Shown piece by piece: positions 1 to 7,010 of a DNA stretch of 32,706 nucleotides; position 1 is the first letter of the stretch, and the number at the start of each line of letters is the position of its first letter. Position numbers and translations under genes: made by a program. This DNA comes from a virus, in IMG/VR virus record IMGVR_UViG_3300020205_003204, positions 1-32,706 of that record; one strand, given 5' to 3'. The notes below the pieces were generated by a model, which ran no database searches, had not been told where the DNA came from, and saw only the letters and a program-made list of their open reading frames with translations.

Positions 1-665
1 AAATTAAATAGTTTTTGGAAGCCAGATTTTCTAATTGAATCTCCCACTAAATTTCCTCTAAAGAATCTTGAATAGGCAAGTCTAAACTGATGTGTAGCAG
101 CCCCTCCACCAGGCTTTGAGACGGTGATAGAGCGGCCTTTAGGCATAAAGACTGTATAACCATTAACCTCAAACACAAGCCTCTCAGCGGCCTTTGGAGA
201 GATTGTAACGGCTATGCCATTTTCCATTACATATGCTTTATTAGCAAACTTATATTTTCTAAAATTTTTCGGTGAGGGGACATTAGACTTAGATAATTTA
301 AAGTCATATCCTATTTGAAATGACAATGCATTATCATTAAATGATTTTAACTTAAATAATCTTGATTCTGGGGATCCAGTTTTATTCCATTCATATACGT
401 GATGCAAAGATTTAGGCTTAGTTCTTGCCTGAGAATCAATATAATCTCCAAAATCTTTTTCTATTTGAGTATATATTACTTCTCTAAACTTTTTTTGAAA
501 TGCAGTATTTGAACTCAATTGAGAAATTACATTGGCTTTATAGTAAATTGCAGCAGATATCTGTGCTACATTGCTGTCCCTAATAATGCTATTACTTTTA
601 GTAGGATTATGCATTAGCCTTTCAAGACCGCTTGCGGCTGTAATTAATAATTGACTAGAGTCCAA
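1..665 (-). CDS. Putative neck / tail-completion protein, 3' end missing
   Basis: An open frame runs leftward off the window edge, with about 221 codons visible and no stop. The chosen start is TTG at 665 (MDSSQLLITAASG), with GGAG ten bases upstream, overlapping the end of the preceding gene. An ATG at 614 is the alternative. The visible protein has a helical N-terminal half and a basic, beta-rich C-terminal part ending near position 1 with FRGNLVGDSIRKSGF. I recognise no family motif. Its place just after adaptor and head closure genes is where phages with an HK97-type capsid usually encode a tail-completion or neck protein, so the role is inferred from gene order only. Confidence 0.6.
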   Translation of the reverse strand, partial: MDSSQLLITAASGLERLMHNPTKSNSIIRDSNVAQISAAIYYKANVISQLSSNTAFQKKFREVIYTQIEKDFGDYIDSQARTKPKSLHHVYEWNKTGSPESRLFKLKSFNDNALSFQIGYDFKLSKSNVPSPKNFRKYKFANKAYVMENGIAVTISPKAAERLVFEVNGYTVFMPKGRSITVSKPGGGAATHQFRLAYSRFFRGNLVGDSIRKSGFQKLFN

Positions 666-1083
666 TTTGCTGATTCTCCGATCTCTTAAGATTTGAGCTG
701 TACCCCAAAATTTCTCCAAAGGCGTCTGTTATTGGAGTTGAGCCAATTACTTCAAATACCGTTGGAGTTTCCGTAGGGTAGTCTAGTTCTGTCCAAATTG
801 GTTTGTTATTTGGACCAACTATATTTGTTACTTTAAGTCTTGTATTTAATTTATCTGTAGTTCTAACATCAACATATTGATCGTTTTCATATCTAGTATT
901 AAACACTTGTCTGTCCCCAGACCTTGAAGAAGATGAGTTACTTATAACGCCTTTAGCGTAGCAACTAAGAGTTTTTTCATAAGACCATTCTTTTTTAATG
1001 GCACCAGTATTTGGATCTTGGACGTCTGATTGTTTATACAGATCCAGCTTCATTGAGAATGTTGCTTCTACTATATCAAACAT
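655..1083 (-). CDS. Head closure (stopper) protein, SPP1 gp16-like
   Basis: A 142-residue protein. From residue 11 it reads MKLDLYKQSDVQDPNTG, followed by KKEWSYEKTLSCYAKGV. This is the typical opening of phage head-tail joining proteins of the SPP1 gp16 / HK97 connector group: a short beta-barrel that plugs the portal channel after packaging. A GDRQVFNTRYENDQYVDVRT segment follows and fits the same fold. The start at 1083 abuts the stop of the adaptor gene with no good ribosome site, so it is probably translationally coupled. The ATG at 1053 (MKLDLYK) is an alternative start. Gene order after the adaptor supports the call. The family is judged by eye. Confidence 0.65.
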   Translation of the reverse strand: MFDIVEATFSMKLDLYKQSDVQDPNTGAIKKEWSYEKTLSCYAKGVISNSSSSRSGDRQVFNTRYENDQYVDVRTTDKLNTRLKVTNIVGPNNKPIWTELDYPTETPTVFEVIGSTPITDAFGEILGYSSNLKRSENQQIGL

Positions 1084-2067
1084 TTAAATTACAACCATTT
1101 GTGTTAAGACATAAGGCAATAGGATTTGATCCACATATAAATTGCCAGTTCCTACGAAAGCTCCTGTGTTGTATTTAAAATTCCAATCAAATGATTGTAC
1201 GCTAGCAAGATATTTCTCTCGCCATTTTCTATCCTTAGAGAAGTAATCTCTCATTAAATGTATGCATGCTTCGTTTACTTCTAGCGGAACTGTATCCCAT
1301 CCGTATACACCTTGAATTTTATAAAGACTTCCGTTTTTAAATACTCCATAAGAAGTGTCATTAATGCTTGGTGGGACCATACCGTTTGCTGTATAAACAG
1401 TATTGTCTAACATGTTTGCTTTATTAACTCTAATTCCAAAAGTACTTTCAGATATCTCAATATCGTAGTCCCAGTTATATATACCATTGATTGTATCAAA
1501 TAATAAGATATCATTTTCATAAAGTTTTTGTATATGATTAATTTTAAATGGCAATCTTAAAGAGTCTGCACCGTCTCCGTAAACAACATGAAGATCATTA
1601 TACGTGTAAAATTGTTGTCCAGTATAACTTTCAATTGTTTTTCTAGCCCACTTTTCTGCCATAATTAATTCATGGTATGTTTTATTATTTGGATCAGAAG
1701 GGTCGGTTCCAAGATTTAGATCTTCAATTGCATCTGCCAAATCAACATACGGCTTTATAACATCTACTGTTGAATAATGTTTAACTAATTCGCTTCCGAC
1801 AGCATAAGCCCATTCTAACTTAAATTTTCTTGCTCTTGCTGTAAGGTTAAATGGGAATACAATCTGATATGACCCAAGGTCTAGTTCAGATTTGCTTGCA
1901 GTTAACTGTACTATAACTGTTTCTGTACTAATTGCAGGTAGAATAGCAGGGTCTTGAGTAATGTCATAAACTTTTACTACAACACTACCGTCTGCATCGG
2001 TAATTTCCCCAGCATAAAATATTTTTGTCTTAACTGGGAAATTACTTTCAATATAAACTTCTGCCAT
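1084..2067 (-). CDS. Head-tail adaptor protein (gp6/gp15-like) with N-terminal Ig-like domain
   Basis: A 327-residue protein. The central and C-terminal parts (about 130-300) have the pattern of head-tail connector proteins: YHELIMAEKWARKTIESYTGQQF, then beta strands, then VPLEVNEACIHLMRDYFSKDR. These connectors form the ring below the portal. Residues 1-105 form a beta-rich, immunoglobulin-like extension (VYIESNFPVKTKIFYAGEIT), which standard 100-residue connectors lack, so this looks like a fusion of a decoration-type domain to the adaptor. It lies downstream of the capsid and a small SAP-type gene, and upstream of the head closure gene, as expected for a neck row. Confidence 0.7.
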   Translation of the reverse strand: MAEVYIESNFPVKTKIFYAGEITDADGSVVVKVYDITQDPAILPAISTETVIVQLTASKSELDLGSYQIVFPFNLTARARKFKLEWAYAVGSELVKHYSTVDVIKPYVDLADAIEDLNLGTDPSDPNNKTYHELIMAEKWARKTIESYTGQQFYTYNDLHVVYGDGADSLRLPFKINHIQKLYENDILLFDTINGIYNWDYDIEISESTFGIRVNKANMLDNTVYTANGMVPPSINDTSYGVFKNGSLYKIQGVYGWDTVPLEVNEACIHLMRDYFSKDRKWREKYLASVQSFDWNFKYNTGAFVGTGNLYVDQILLPYVLTQMVVI

Positions 2068-2082
2068 TTAATTAAGGTTTAT

Positions 2083-2481
2083 TTAGCTATAAAACTCTTG
2101 CGCTTCTCTTGGTGTCGCTAAACGAAAACCTTCCTCCGTATCAAAGATTTTTTGTGCGTCTTCCTCTTTCATTGCCATAAAAGGATGCTCTTTTGTAAAA
2201 GTATATCCTAATATATCATAACGAAAATTTGCTCTAGTCATTATAACTAGAACATCATCCTTAGATTGTGACTTTTTAGGATCAAATCTTGGAAGAATTT
2301 CTTCTGCTTCTTCAGCTGCTTCTTCAATCTTTTCTAATGTTTTAGCATATACTGAATAAGTAACGCCTTCTTCTGATAGGGCAGCAATTACATCCGCCTT
2401 ATTTTTTAAGCCTTCTGTTTCAACCGCAAAATCTTCTGCAATTTTCTTCAGTTCTGCAATTTTTAATGTCTCAAATGACAT
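2083..2481 (-). CDS. SAP/HeH-domain virion-associated protein
   Basis: A 132-residue acidic protein between the capsid terminator and the adaptor. Residues 5-40 (LKIAELKKIAEDFAVETEG, then KNKADVIAALSEEGV) match the helix-extended-loop-helix (SAP/HeH/LEM-like) pattern. Such domains bind nucleic acid and often occur in small proteins encoded beside phage capsids. A Glu/Ala-rich helix (about 45-62) links to a C-terminal unit with MTRANFRYDILGYTFTKEHP and ATPREAQEFYS, seen in short head proteins that show a residue-exposed surface loop. A Shine-Dalgarno AAGGAG precedes the ATG at 2481. The function is uncertain: a minor head protein or DNA-contacting head component is most likely. Confidence 0.6.
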   Translation of the reverse strand: MSFETLKIAELKKIAEDFAVETEGLKNKADVIAALSEEGVTYSVYAKTLEKIEEAAEEAEEILPRFDPKKSQSKDDVLVIMTRANFRYDILGYTFTKEHPFMAMKEEDAQKIFDTEEGFRLATPREAQEFYS

Positions 2482-2532
2482 GTATTACTCCTTTTTCTAG
2501 GTATTTAATTATATCATTAATAAATTTAAATG

Positions 2533-2558
2533 AAAAGCCCCCAAAATTAATTGGGGGC
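2533..2558 (-). terminator. Intrinsic terminator after the major capsid gene
   Basis: On the minus strand an 8-bp perfect stem (GCCCCCAA / TTGGGGGC) with a six-base loop is followed directly by TTTT. It lies 27 bases beyond the capsid stop. It probably ends or attenuates the abundant capsid message before the neck genes. Confidence 0.85.
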
Positions 2559-2584
2559 CTCTCGGTAATTAATTCTTAAATTAA

Positions 2585-3631
2585 TTAAGAAGCAACCTTA
2601 ACGTTCTTTACTACGACCCAAGCATCTGCTTGTTCGATTTGGACGCCAACACGAGTATACATTGTGTACTCAATTGAGTCCTTACGTGGCCAGAAGAAAC
2701 GGTATACAGTTACATCACGCTTAACACCAATAACAACGTTATTTGGGAATGTTAAGTGTACGTCACCGTGTGAACCTGCAGCTGCTGAATAGTCACCAGT
2801 CTGTGTTTCTGGAAGAAGTGGAACTTCAACGATTGGAATACCAAATGCGTATGGAGCTACATATCCTGCTGGTCCACCTAGAACAGGAACATCTCCACGG
2901 ATGATGCCTGAAGCAATATCCTGTGGGTTAACGTTCTGGATGTTTTGTGAAGTTGAGTATAAGTAATCCTGGATCAAGTTTGATCCCGCAAGGAAGCGTA
3001 GGTCTGTACGACGCTGCTTGTACTTACGTGGAAGTGCCTTAAGTGCTGAGTTGAAAGTTGCACGTGAAATTGCAGCTCCGCCAGCATCTACTACACGACC
3101 ATAGGTCTTAGCCTTCTTTACTACACCATTGAATGCCTTATAAAGGGCATCTGATGATAGTGCTGTGTTACCGTTGAGGATAACATCTTCGATGTCATTT
3201 CCTGCTTGTGTTGCAAGTAATCTTGCAATATGATCTTCTAGATCTGGACCTTCAATATTGTCTTCTAGAGACTCAGTTGAAAGTTCCCAATCTAAGCGAA
3301 GCTTCTTTGTTGTGAGAGAAATCTTTGAGAAAGTAACTGCAGCATTTGTAGCTGTGTTATCACCTTCTGTGGCGAGCTTCATAAGCTTCTCGCCAACTCC
3401 AATACGATCAATCTCGGTTGTGTCTGCCTTCATGCGAACTGTACGTGCGACCTTACCAATTACGGTTGCGTCGAACATGTAGTCTAGAAAGCGAGCTGAT
3501 TGCTCTGGGTTTAACAAACCACCGTTTCCATTTTCGGAAGCGACGTGAGTACCTGTTCCACCTGTAGCGGAAGCAAATGTACCTGTTGCTGTTGTACCAG
3601 CTGCGATATCTTTTAATAATTCATTGCTCAT
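2585..3631 (-). CDS. Major capsid protein, HK97 fold
   Basis: A 348-residue protein that assembles the icosahedral shell. After a Gly/Thr/Ala-rich N-terminus comes LLNPEQSARFLDYMFDATVI (about 40-59), the usual N-arm. Then come the E-loop region (GEKLMKLATEGDNT, FSKISLTTKKLRLDWELSTE), a spine helix (DHIARLLATQAGNDIEDVILNG, about 133-154) and a P-domain/A-domain tract ending in FPNNVVIGVKRDVTVYRFFWPRKD. The length and this order are typical of HK97-type capsids. It is followed by a strong terminator and preceded by the protease-scaffold gene. Its base composition is slightly more G+C rich than that of its neighbours, as often seen for highly expressed phage capsids. Confidence 0.88.
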   Translation of the reverse strand: MSNELLKDIAAGTTATGTFASATGGTGTHVASENGNGGLLNPEQSARFLDYMFDATVIGKVARTVRMKADTTEIDRIGVGEKLMKLATEGDNTATNAAVTFSKISLTTKKLRLDWELSTESLEDNIEGPDLEDHIARLLATQAGNDIEDVILNGNTALSSDALYKAFNGVVKKAKTYGRVVDAGGAAISRATFNSALKALPRKYKQRRTDLRFLAGSNLIQDYLYSTSQNIQNVNPQDIASGIIRGDVPVLGGPAGYVAPYAFGIPIVEVPLLPETQTGDYSAAAGSHGDVHLTFPNNVVIGVKRDVTVYRFFWPRKDSIEYTMYTRVGVQIEQADAWVVVKNVKVAS

Positions 3632-3645
3632 TTTTTATACCTACC

Positions 3646-4176
3646 TTAGTTAAATATTTCGTTCACGGAACCGAGGAAAGAACCGTTCCATTTGGATTTT
3701 TTGATTGTTACTTCCTGAGATCCGCCAAGATCTGAGGACTTCTTTACTGCAGTCTCTGATTCTACTGCATCGACACGCTTTTGTACGCCATCAATCGTGT
3801 TCTTGATTTCTTCAATAGCTTTTGCTAATGCGCTGTTTACTTCTGCCTGCTCTGAAAGCTTTACTTCAACAGACTTGCTAAATGATTCAACAGTTTCCTT
3901 AACTGTTGTAAATTCAGCAGAGCTTGTGCTGTTTGACTTTTCTAGAGTCTCTGAGAAAAAGTTTTTTAGATCGCCTAACATTTTTGCAAAATCAGGTTCA
4001 TCAACCATAACTTCTGATACGTCGGCTGCTTTTTCCAGAGCTTCGGCAGGAGCGTCTGCTACTGCATCTGCTGCAGGAGCTTCTTCGACAACTGGTGCTG
4101 CTTCTTCTGCAACAACTGGAGTCTCTTCAACGGCTGTAGTTTCTTCAACTACTACGTTTTCTGTATTTTCTGACAC
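3646..4176 (-). CDS. Nested in-frame scaffold protein from internal GTG
   Basis: Inside the protease gene a consensus ribosome site AAGGAGGT (4183-4190) stands six bases before an in-frame GTG at 4176. It would give a separate 176-residue product beginning MSENTENVVVEETT. The product holds exactly the acidic, low-complexity linker and the C-terminal coiled coil (LEKSNSTSSAEFTTVKETV, VNSALAKAIEEIKNTIDGV), which is what a free scaffold would need. Lambda Nu3 is the classic case of a scaffold made from an internal start of the protease gene. The spacing and site strength here exceed those of the full-length start. Expression is inferred, not shown. Confidence 0.55.
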   Translation of the reverse strand: MSENTENVVVEETTAVEETPVVAEEAAPVVEEAPAADAVADAPAEALEKAADVSEVMVDEPDFAKMLGDLKNFFSETLEKSNSTSSAEFTTVKETVESFSKSVEVKLSEQAEVNSALAKAIEEIKNTIDGVQKRVDAVESETAVKKSSDLGGSQEVTIKKSKWNGSFLGSVNEIFN

Positions 4177-5001
4177 TTCATTACCTCCTTCTGCGTTTGC
4201 CTGTTTTGCAATTGTTTGTGTATCAGGCAACGACAATCTTGACTTCTTGAATGAAGCAAGAATCTTATCTATTTCTTTTGACTTACTTGTATCTGAACTT
4301 TCGACCCAACCTATTAAAGTTGCTGGATTACCAGAAACTGGTGAATCAAATGTTTTTTCTGTTGATACAAAAACTGAGTCGCTTTCTTCACAATAAAAAA
4401 TATTTTCTGTTACAACTTGAGTTGCAATACCTTTAGCAATCATCTGGCCATTTACCTTTTCAAATGAAATGATATTACACAATTCATTTGCTGGTGAGTC
4501 TACAATTGAAAGCTCAATTAAATCATAACCTTTAATAAAACGAACGGTTGCTCCGTCTACCTTATTAACTTCGTTATCAGAATCTGTAATCTTTCCGCCA
4601 ATTGAAAACCCTGAAAGGGTTCCGTCTAAAACTTTTTCCCAGGTGTCTTGTGCGCCCTTTGAGATATATGTAGTTACATAGATTCCATTATAAAAACTTT
4701 TTGAGATTGGATCGTAGTATGTCTCTGGCTTAAATGATAACATTTTGCCAACTGCAAGGGATCCGTGCATCTCACGAATGTTCCCACGAAAACCTTCAAA
4801 TGCTTTTGTGCTTGCTTCTGAAGTTACAACATCTCCAGTTTGGTCAATGTTGTCTAATGTAGCAAAACCTGATACTGTTCTTTTTTCACGGTTGACCTTA
4901 GTAAATGGAATAGATAAATGTAAATTATCCCCATTACTTGACCATTGTGATTTTTCAATATTCATATGCTTAATTTTATACTCGTATACATCAAAAGGCA
5001 A
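3646..5001 (-). CDS. Prohead protease fused to scaffold (XkdF-like)
   Basis: A 451-residue protein if started at TTG 5001; ATG 4965 (MNIEKSQWSS) is an equally possible start, since neither has a clear ribosome site. Residues 28-190 are protease-like: KRTVSGFATLDNIDQTGDVV, REMHGSLAVGK with a candidate catalytic His, GTLSGFSIGGK with a candidate Ser, and YDLIELSIVDSPANE. This is the pattern of XkdF-type prohead serine proteases, which cleave the scaffold during head maturation. From about residue 276 on the protein is Glu/Ala/Val-rich and then coiled-coil, like a capsid scaffold. Portal lies upstream and capsid downstream, the normal order. A nested scaffold start is described separately. Confidence 0.8.
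   Translation of the reverse strand: MPFDVYEYKIKHMNIEKSQWSSNGDNLHLSIPFTKVNREKRTVSGFATLDNIDQTGDVVTSEASTKAFEGFRGNIREMHGSLAVGKMLSFKPETYYDPISKSFYNGIYVTTYISKGAQDTWEKVLDGTLSGFSIGGKITDSDNEVNKVDGATVRFIKGYDLIELSIVDSPANELCNIISFEKVNGQMIAKGIATQVVTENIFYCEESDSVFVSTEKTFDSPVSGNPATLIGWVESSDTSKSKEIDKILASFKKSRLSLPDTQTIAKQANAEGGNEVSENTENVVVEETTAVEETPVVAEEAAPVVEEAPAADAVADAPAEALEKAADVSEVMVDEPDFAKMLGDLKNFFSETLEKSNSTSSAEFTTVKETVESFSKSVEVKLSEQAEVNSALAKAIEEIKNTIDGVQKRVDAVESETAVKKSSDLGGSQEVTIKKSKWNGSFLGSVNEIFN
4183..4190 (-). promoter_or_regulatory. Strong internal ribosome binding site
   Basis: AAGGAGGT on the minus strand, fully complementary to the 16S anti-Shine-Dalgarno tail. It is followed by six bases and an in-frame GTG within the protease-scaffold gene. 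It is a better site than any near the full-length start. Confidence 0.6.
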
Positions 5002-5020
5002 ATAAGTAGTTGAGTAATAA

Positions 5021-6604
5021 TTACCCTACTTTACTTCCGTCCCCTTTTGCATTTCTTCCTTCTCCAGATTTATCTGGTGAATTTGCAGCCCTCTCGCCAT
5101 CTCTTGCTCTTGTCTTGCCTGCCTGGGCTGCTTGCTCAGATTTTGCTGGACCCTTAATTTCAATAACTTCATCTCCGCCGTCTAGTGGAATCATGCCCTT
5201 TCTAATTCTAACTTCATTAGGCGTAATTACCTGCATTCTTAAATATCTTTCGTCAATTTTAGACTGAGTATCTTCATCAGTTAAAGTTAATTCATTAAAT
5301 TTAAGAACTAGGGCATCTGTTTTTTCTTCAAAAATTTTATTTATTTTTTTCTCTAAAATCATTTGTGCTGGGCGACAAACTTGCTCTTTAAATGTCTTAT
5401 CTGCATCACGGGCTACCGCTAAATTTACACCTTCTGGAGTTCCAATTTTATTAATTGGGACACGGTGGGCCAATAGAATTTCGTCTCTATTTGATTTACG
5501 ATATTTTTCAAATGAGCCTTCCTGGTTCCCAGCTTCAATAGGCTCCATTTTAAATTCAACCTTTGAGTCTGGAGTATCTGACGGAAGCGGAACATATAGA
5601 GATCTGTGATTTTTCCCCTTTAATCCAACCTGAAAAAATTCAAGCAGCTTTCTTTCTGATTCTGGTGAAAGCTTTGCTCCCTTTACTGTGATAATATATC
5701 TTGGAACTGCTTTGTTTTCAAAATAGTCAAGGTTGTATCTTCCAGAAAATTCATTTCCAGCAAGCGCCATTTGTGCAGCAATAATATCTGGGATTCCGTA
5801 ATAGTTATTCATTGGTGTATATTTCTTAAAATGAATAACTTCATTAGGTCTTTCTTCTTGTGAAGCAATTGGGCTTAAGGTTTCTGTGTCTCCAAAATTG
5901 CGGAAGTAAACAGCCTTGCCGTAAAGTAATTGAATGAACCCATCACGCAATCTTCTTATTCTCATTGTTTTTGCTGGGATGTGACCAATGTATCCAATGT
6001 TCCCTGATGTAGTTCTACCAATTTCTAAATAACCGTTTCCAGTTGCCTCTAAATCAGTGTATACTTTAATTAAAGTTTGAGTAAATGTATCTTCATCATT
6101 TGTTGTATCAAGCCACTCTTGAACATCCTGTCTAAGTTTTCCAAGCTTTCTACGTGCTCTGGCCAAGATTTTTTCGTCTTCTATAGCATCAAATGCGTCG
6201 TTAGTTTTCTTTGTTTCAATAAAATCATATCCTAGCCCAACAATATTAGAAACCTTTGCATTAATTGCTGCATAGTTATATGTTGATACTTCGTAAATCT
6301 TTGAAAGATATTCTAGGTTATATGTAGGCTCAATAAGATCAAACATAGCGTAACCAGTAATGGCCTGTGCTAATAGATTCTGTTGTGTTGTTGTTCCTTG
6401 AATTCCGCTAAATGATTTTGAAAAATCACGATTCATTTTTCTGCGGAATGCTGGGCTTAACCCTTTAAACTTTTTTAGTTCTTCAACGTCTACGGCAAAT
6501 GGGTCGTTGCTAGAGTTTGCTTCTTTTTTAAAAGAAAACCAGTCTGCAGTATTTGAAATATCAATAATATTTTGTGAATCTTCTTCATTAATAAATTCCA
6601 TCAT
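5021..6604 (-). CDS. Portal protein, PBSX/SPP1-type
   Basis: A 527-residue protein forming the dodecameric DNA gate of the head. Recognisable parts are YNLEYLSKIYEVSTYNYAAI (about 100-120), a stem/wing region with ATGNGYLEIGRTTSGNIGYI (near 195-215), VIHFKKYTPMNNYYGIPDI (near 265-285), and EILLAHRVPINKIGTPEGVN (near 385-405), a hallmark of this portal group. The C-terminal 60 residues are a charged tail (AKSEQAAQAGKTRARDGERA), which is probably disordered. The ATG at 6604 overlaps the stop of the upstream gene as ATGA; the second ATG at 6601 is possible. The terminase genes normally next to portal are absent, and a fibre gene lies upstream instead. Confidence 0.85.
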   Translation of the reverse strand: MMEFINEEDSQNIIDISNTADWFSFKKEANSSNDPFAVDVEELKKFKGLSPAFRRKMNRDFSKSFSGIQGTTTQQNLLAQAITGYAMFDLIEPTYNLEYLSKIYEVSTYNYAAINAKVSNIVGLGYDFIETKKTNDAFDAIEDEKILARARRKLGKLRQDVQEWLDTTNDEDTFTQTLIKVYTDLEATGNGYLEIGRTTSGNIGYIGHIPAKTMRIRRLRDGFIQLLYGKAVYFRNFGDTETLSPIASQEERPNEVIHFKKYTPMNNYYGIPDIIAAQMALAGNEFSGRYNLDYFENKAVPRYIITVKGAKLSPESERKLLEFFQVGLKGKNHRSLYVPLPSDTPDSKVEFKMEPIEAGNQEGSFEKYRKSNRDEILLAHRVPINKIGTPEGVNLAVARDADKTFKEQVCRPAQMILEKKINKIFEEKTDALVLKFNELTLTDEDTQSKIDERYLRMQVITPNEVRIRKGMIPLDGGDEVIEIKGPAKSEQAAQAGKTRARDGERAANSPDKSGEGRNAKGDGSKVG

Positions 6605-6948
6605 CTACCCCTAAGATTGCCTAGCTTTTTCATTTCATCTTTATAGTTTCCAATATCCAATGGATCTGGAACTAATCCTAAATTAAGTCTTTGCGACTGA
6701 TATAAAAATTCTTCGTCATCAATTTTTCTTCTTGCTGAAAGAAATAACGGTTGTCCTTCATAAATACCGTATGACTTTACTTCTCTTGAAAGGGCGTCCA
6801 TTCTGGAGCGATTTCCTTTTTTAGAGGTAACTGACAAGTAGTTGCCGTCATCATCGCCAATCCATCTTCCATCTGGCATTTCCCAGACATAGATTCCTAG
6901 GGTTGACTCTTCATCTAATACTTTTGAGTTAATCTTATTAAATTCCAT
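6601..6948 (-). CDS. Small protein coupled to portal, function unknown
   Basis: A 115-residue protein immediately upstream of portal and overlapping it by four bases, so the two are translated together. Residues 18-40 (GIYVWEMPDGRWIGDDDGNYL) are a beta hairpin of the kind seen in small phage head-row proteins, followed by a basic segment (SKKGNRSRMDALSREVKSYG) and a charged C-terminus ending GNLRGR. I recognise no family. Its position where small packaging or portal-accessory genes sit suggests a head assembly role, but this rests on context only. The ATG at 6948 has only a weak, distant GGTAATGG upstream. Confidence 0.55.
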   Translation of the reverse strand: MEFNKINSKVLDEESTLGIYVWEMPDGRWIGDDDGNYLSVTSKKGNRSRMDALSREVKSYGIYEGQPLFLSARRKIDDEEFLYQSQRLNLGLVPDPLDIGNYKDEMKKLGNLRGR

Positions 6949-6979
6949 AGTGTTTTATTTTACCATTACCTTAAGCATA

Positions 6980-7008
6980 AGTCTAGTTTTTGTCACACCT
7001 TATGACAA
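6980..7008 (-). promoter_or_regulatory. Candidate promoter for the head gene operon
   Basis: On the minus strand TTGTCA (7003-7008), a 17-base spacer and TAGACT (6980-6985) stand 32 bases before the start at 6948. The -35 matches consensus at five of six bases, the -10 at four. The -35 lies inside the inverted repeat at 6988-7010. Confidence 0.4.
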
Positions 7009-7010
7009 AA
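6988..7010. repeat. Inverted repeat, 8-bp arms
   Basis: TTTTGTCA (6988-6995) and TGACAAAA (7003-7010) flank a seven-base loop directly beyond the stop of the LamG fibre gene. In the leftward RNA no T-run follows, so it is not a standard terminator. It could be an operator overlapping the candidate head promoter or a weak processing hairpin. Confidence 0.5.

Noticed and set aside
3797-4396. 199-residue plus-strand frame opposite the protease-scaffold gene
   Set aside because: Mirror of the Ala/Glu-rich coding tract; Ser/Ala/Val-rich sequence with no ribosome site.
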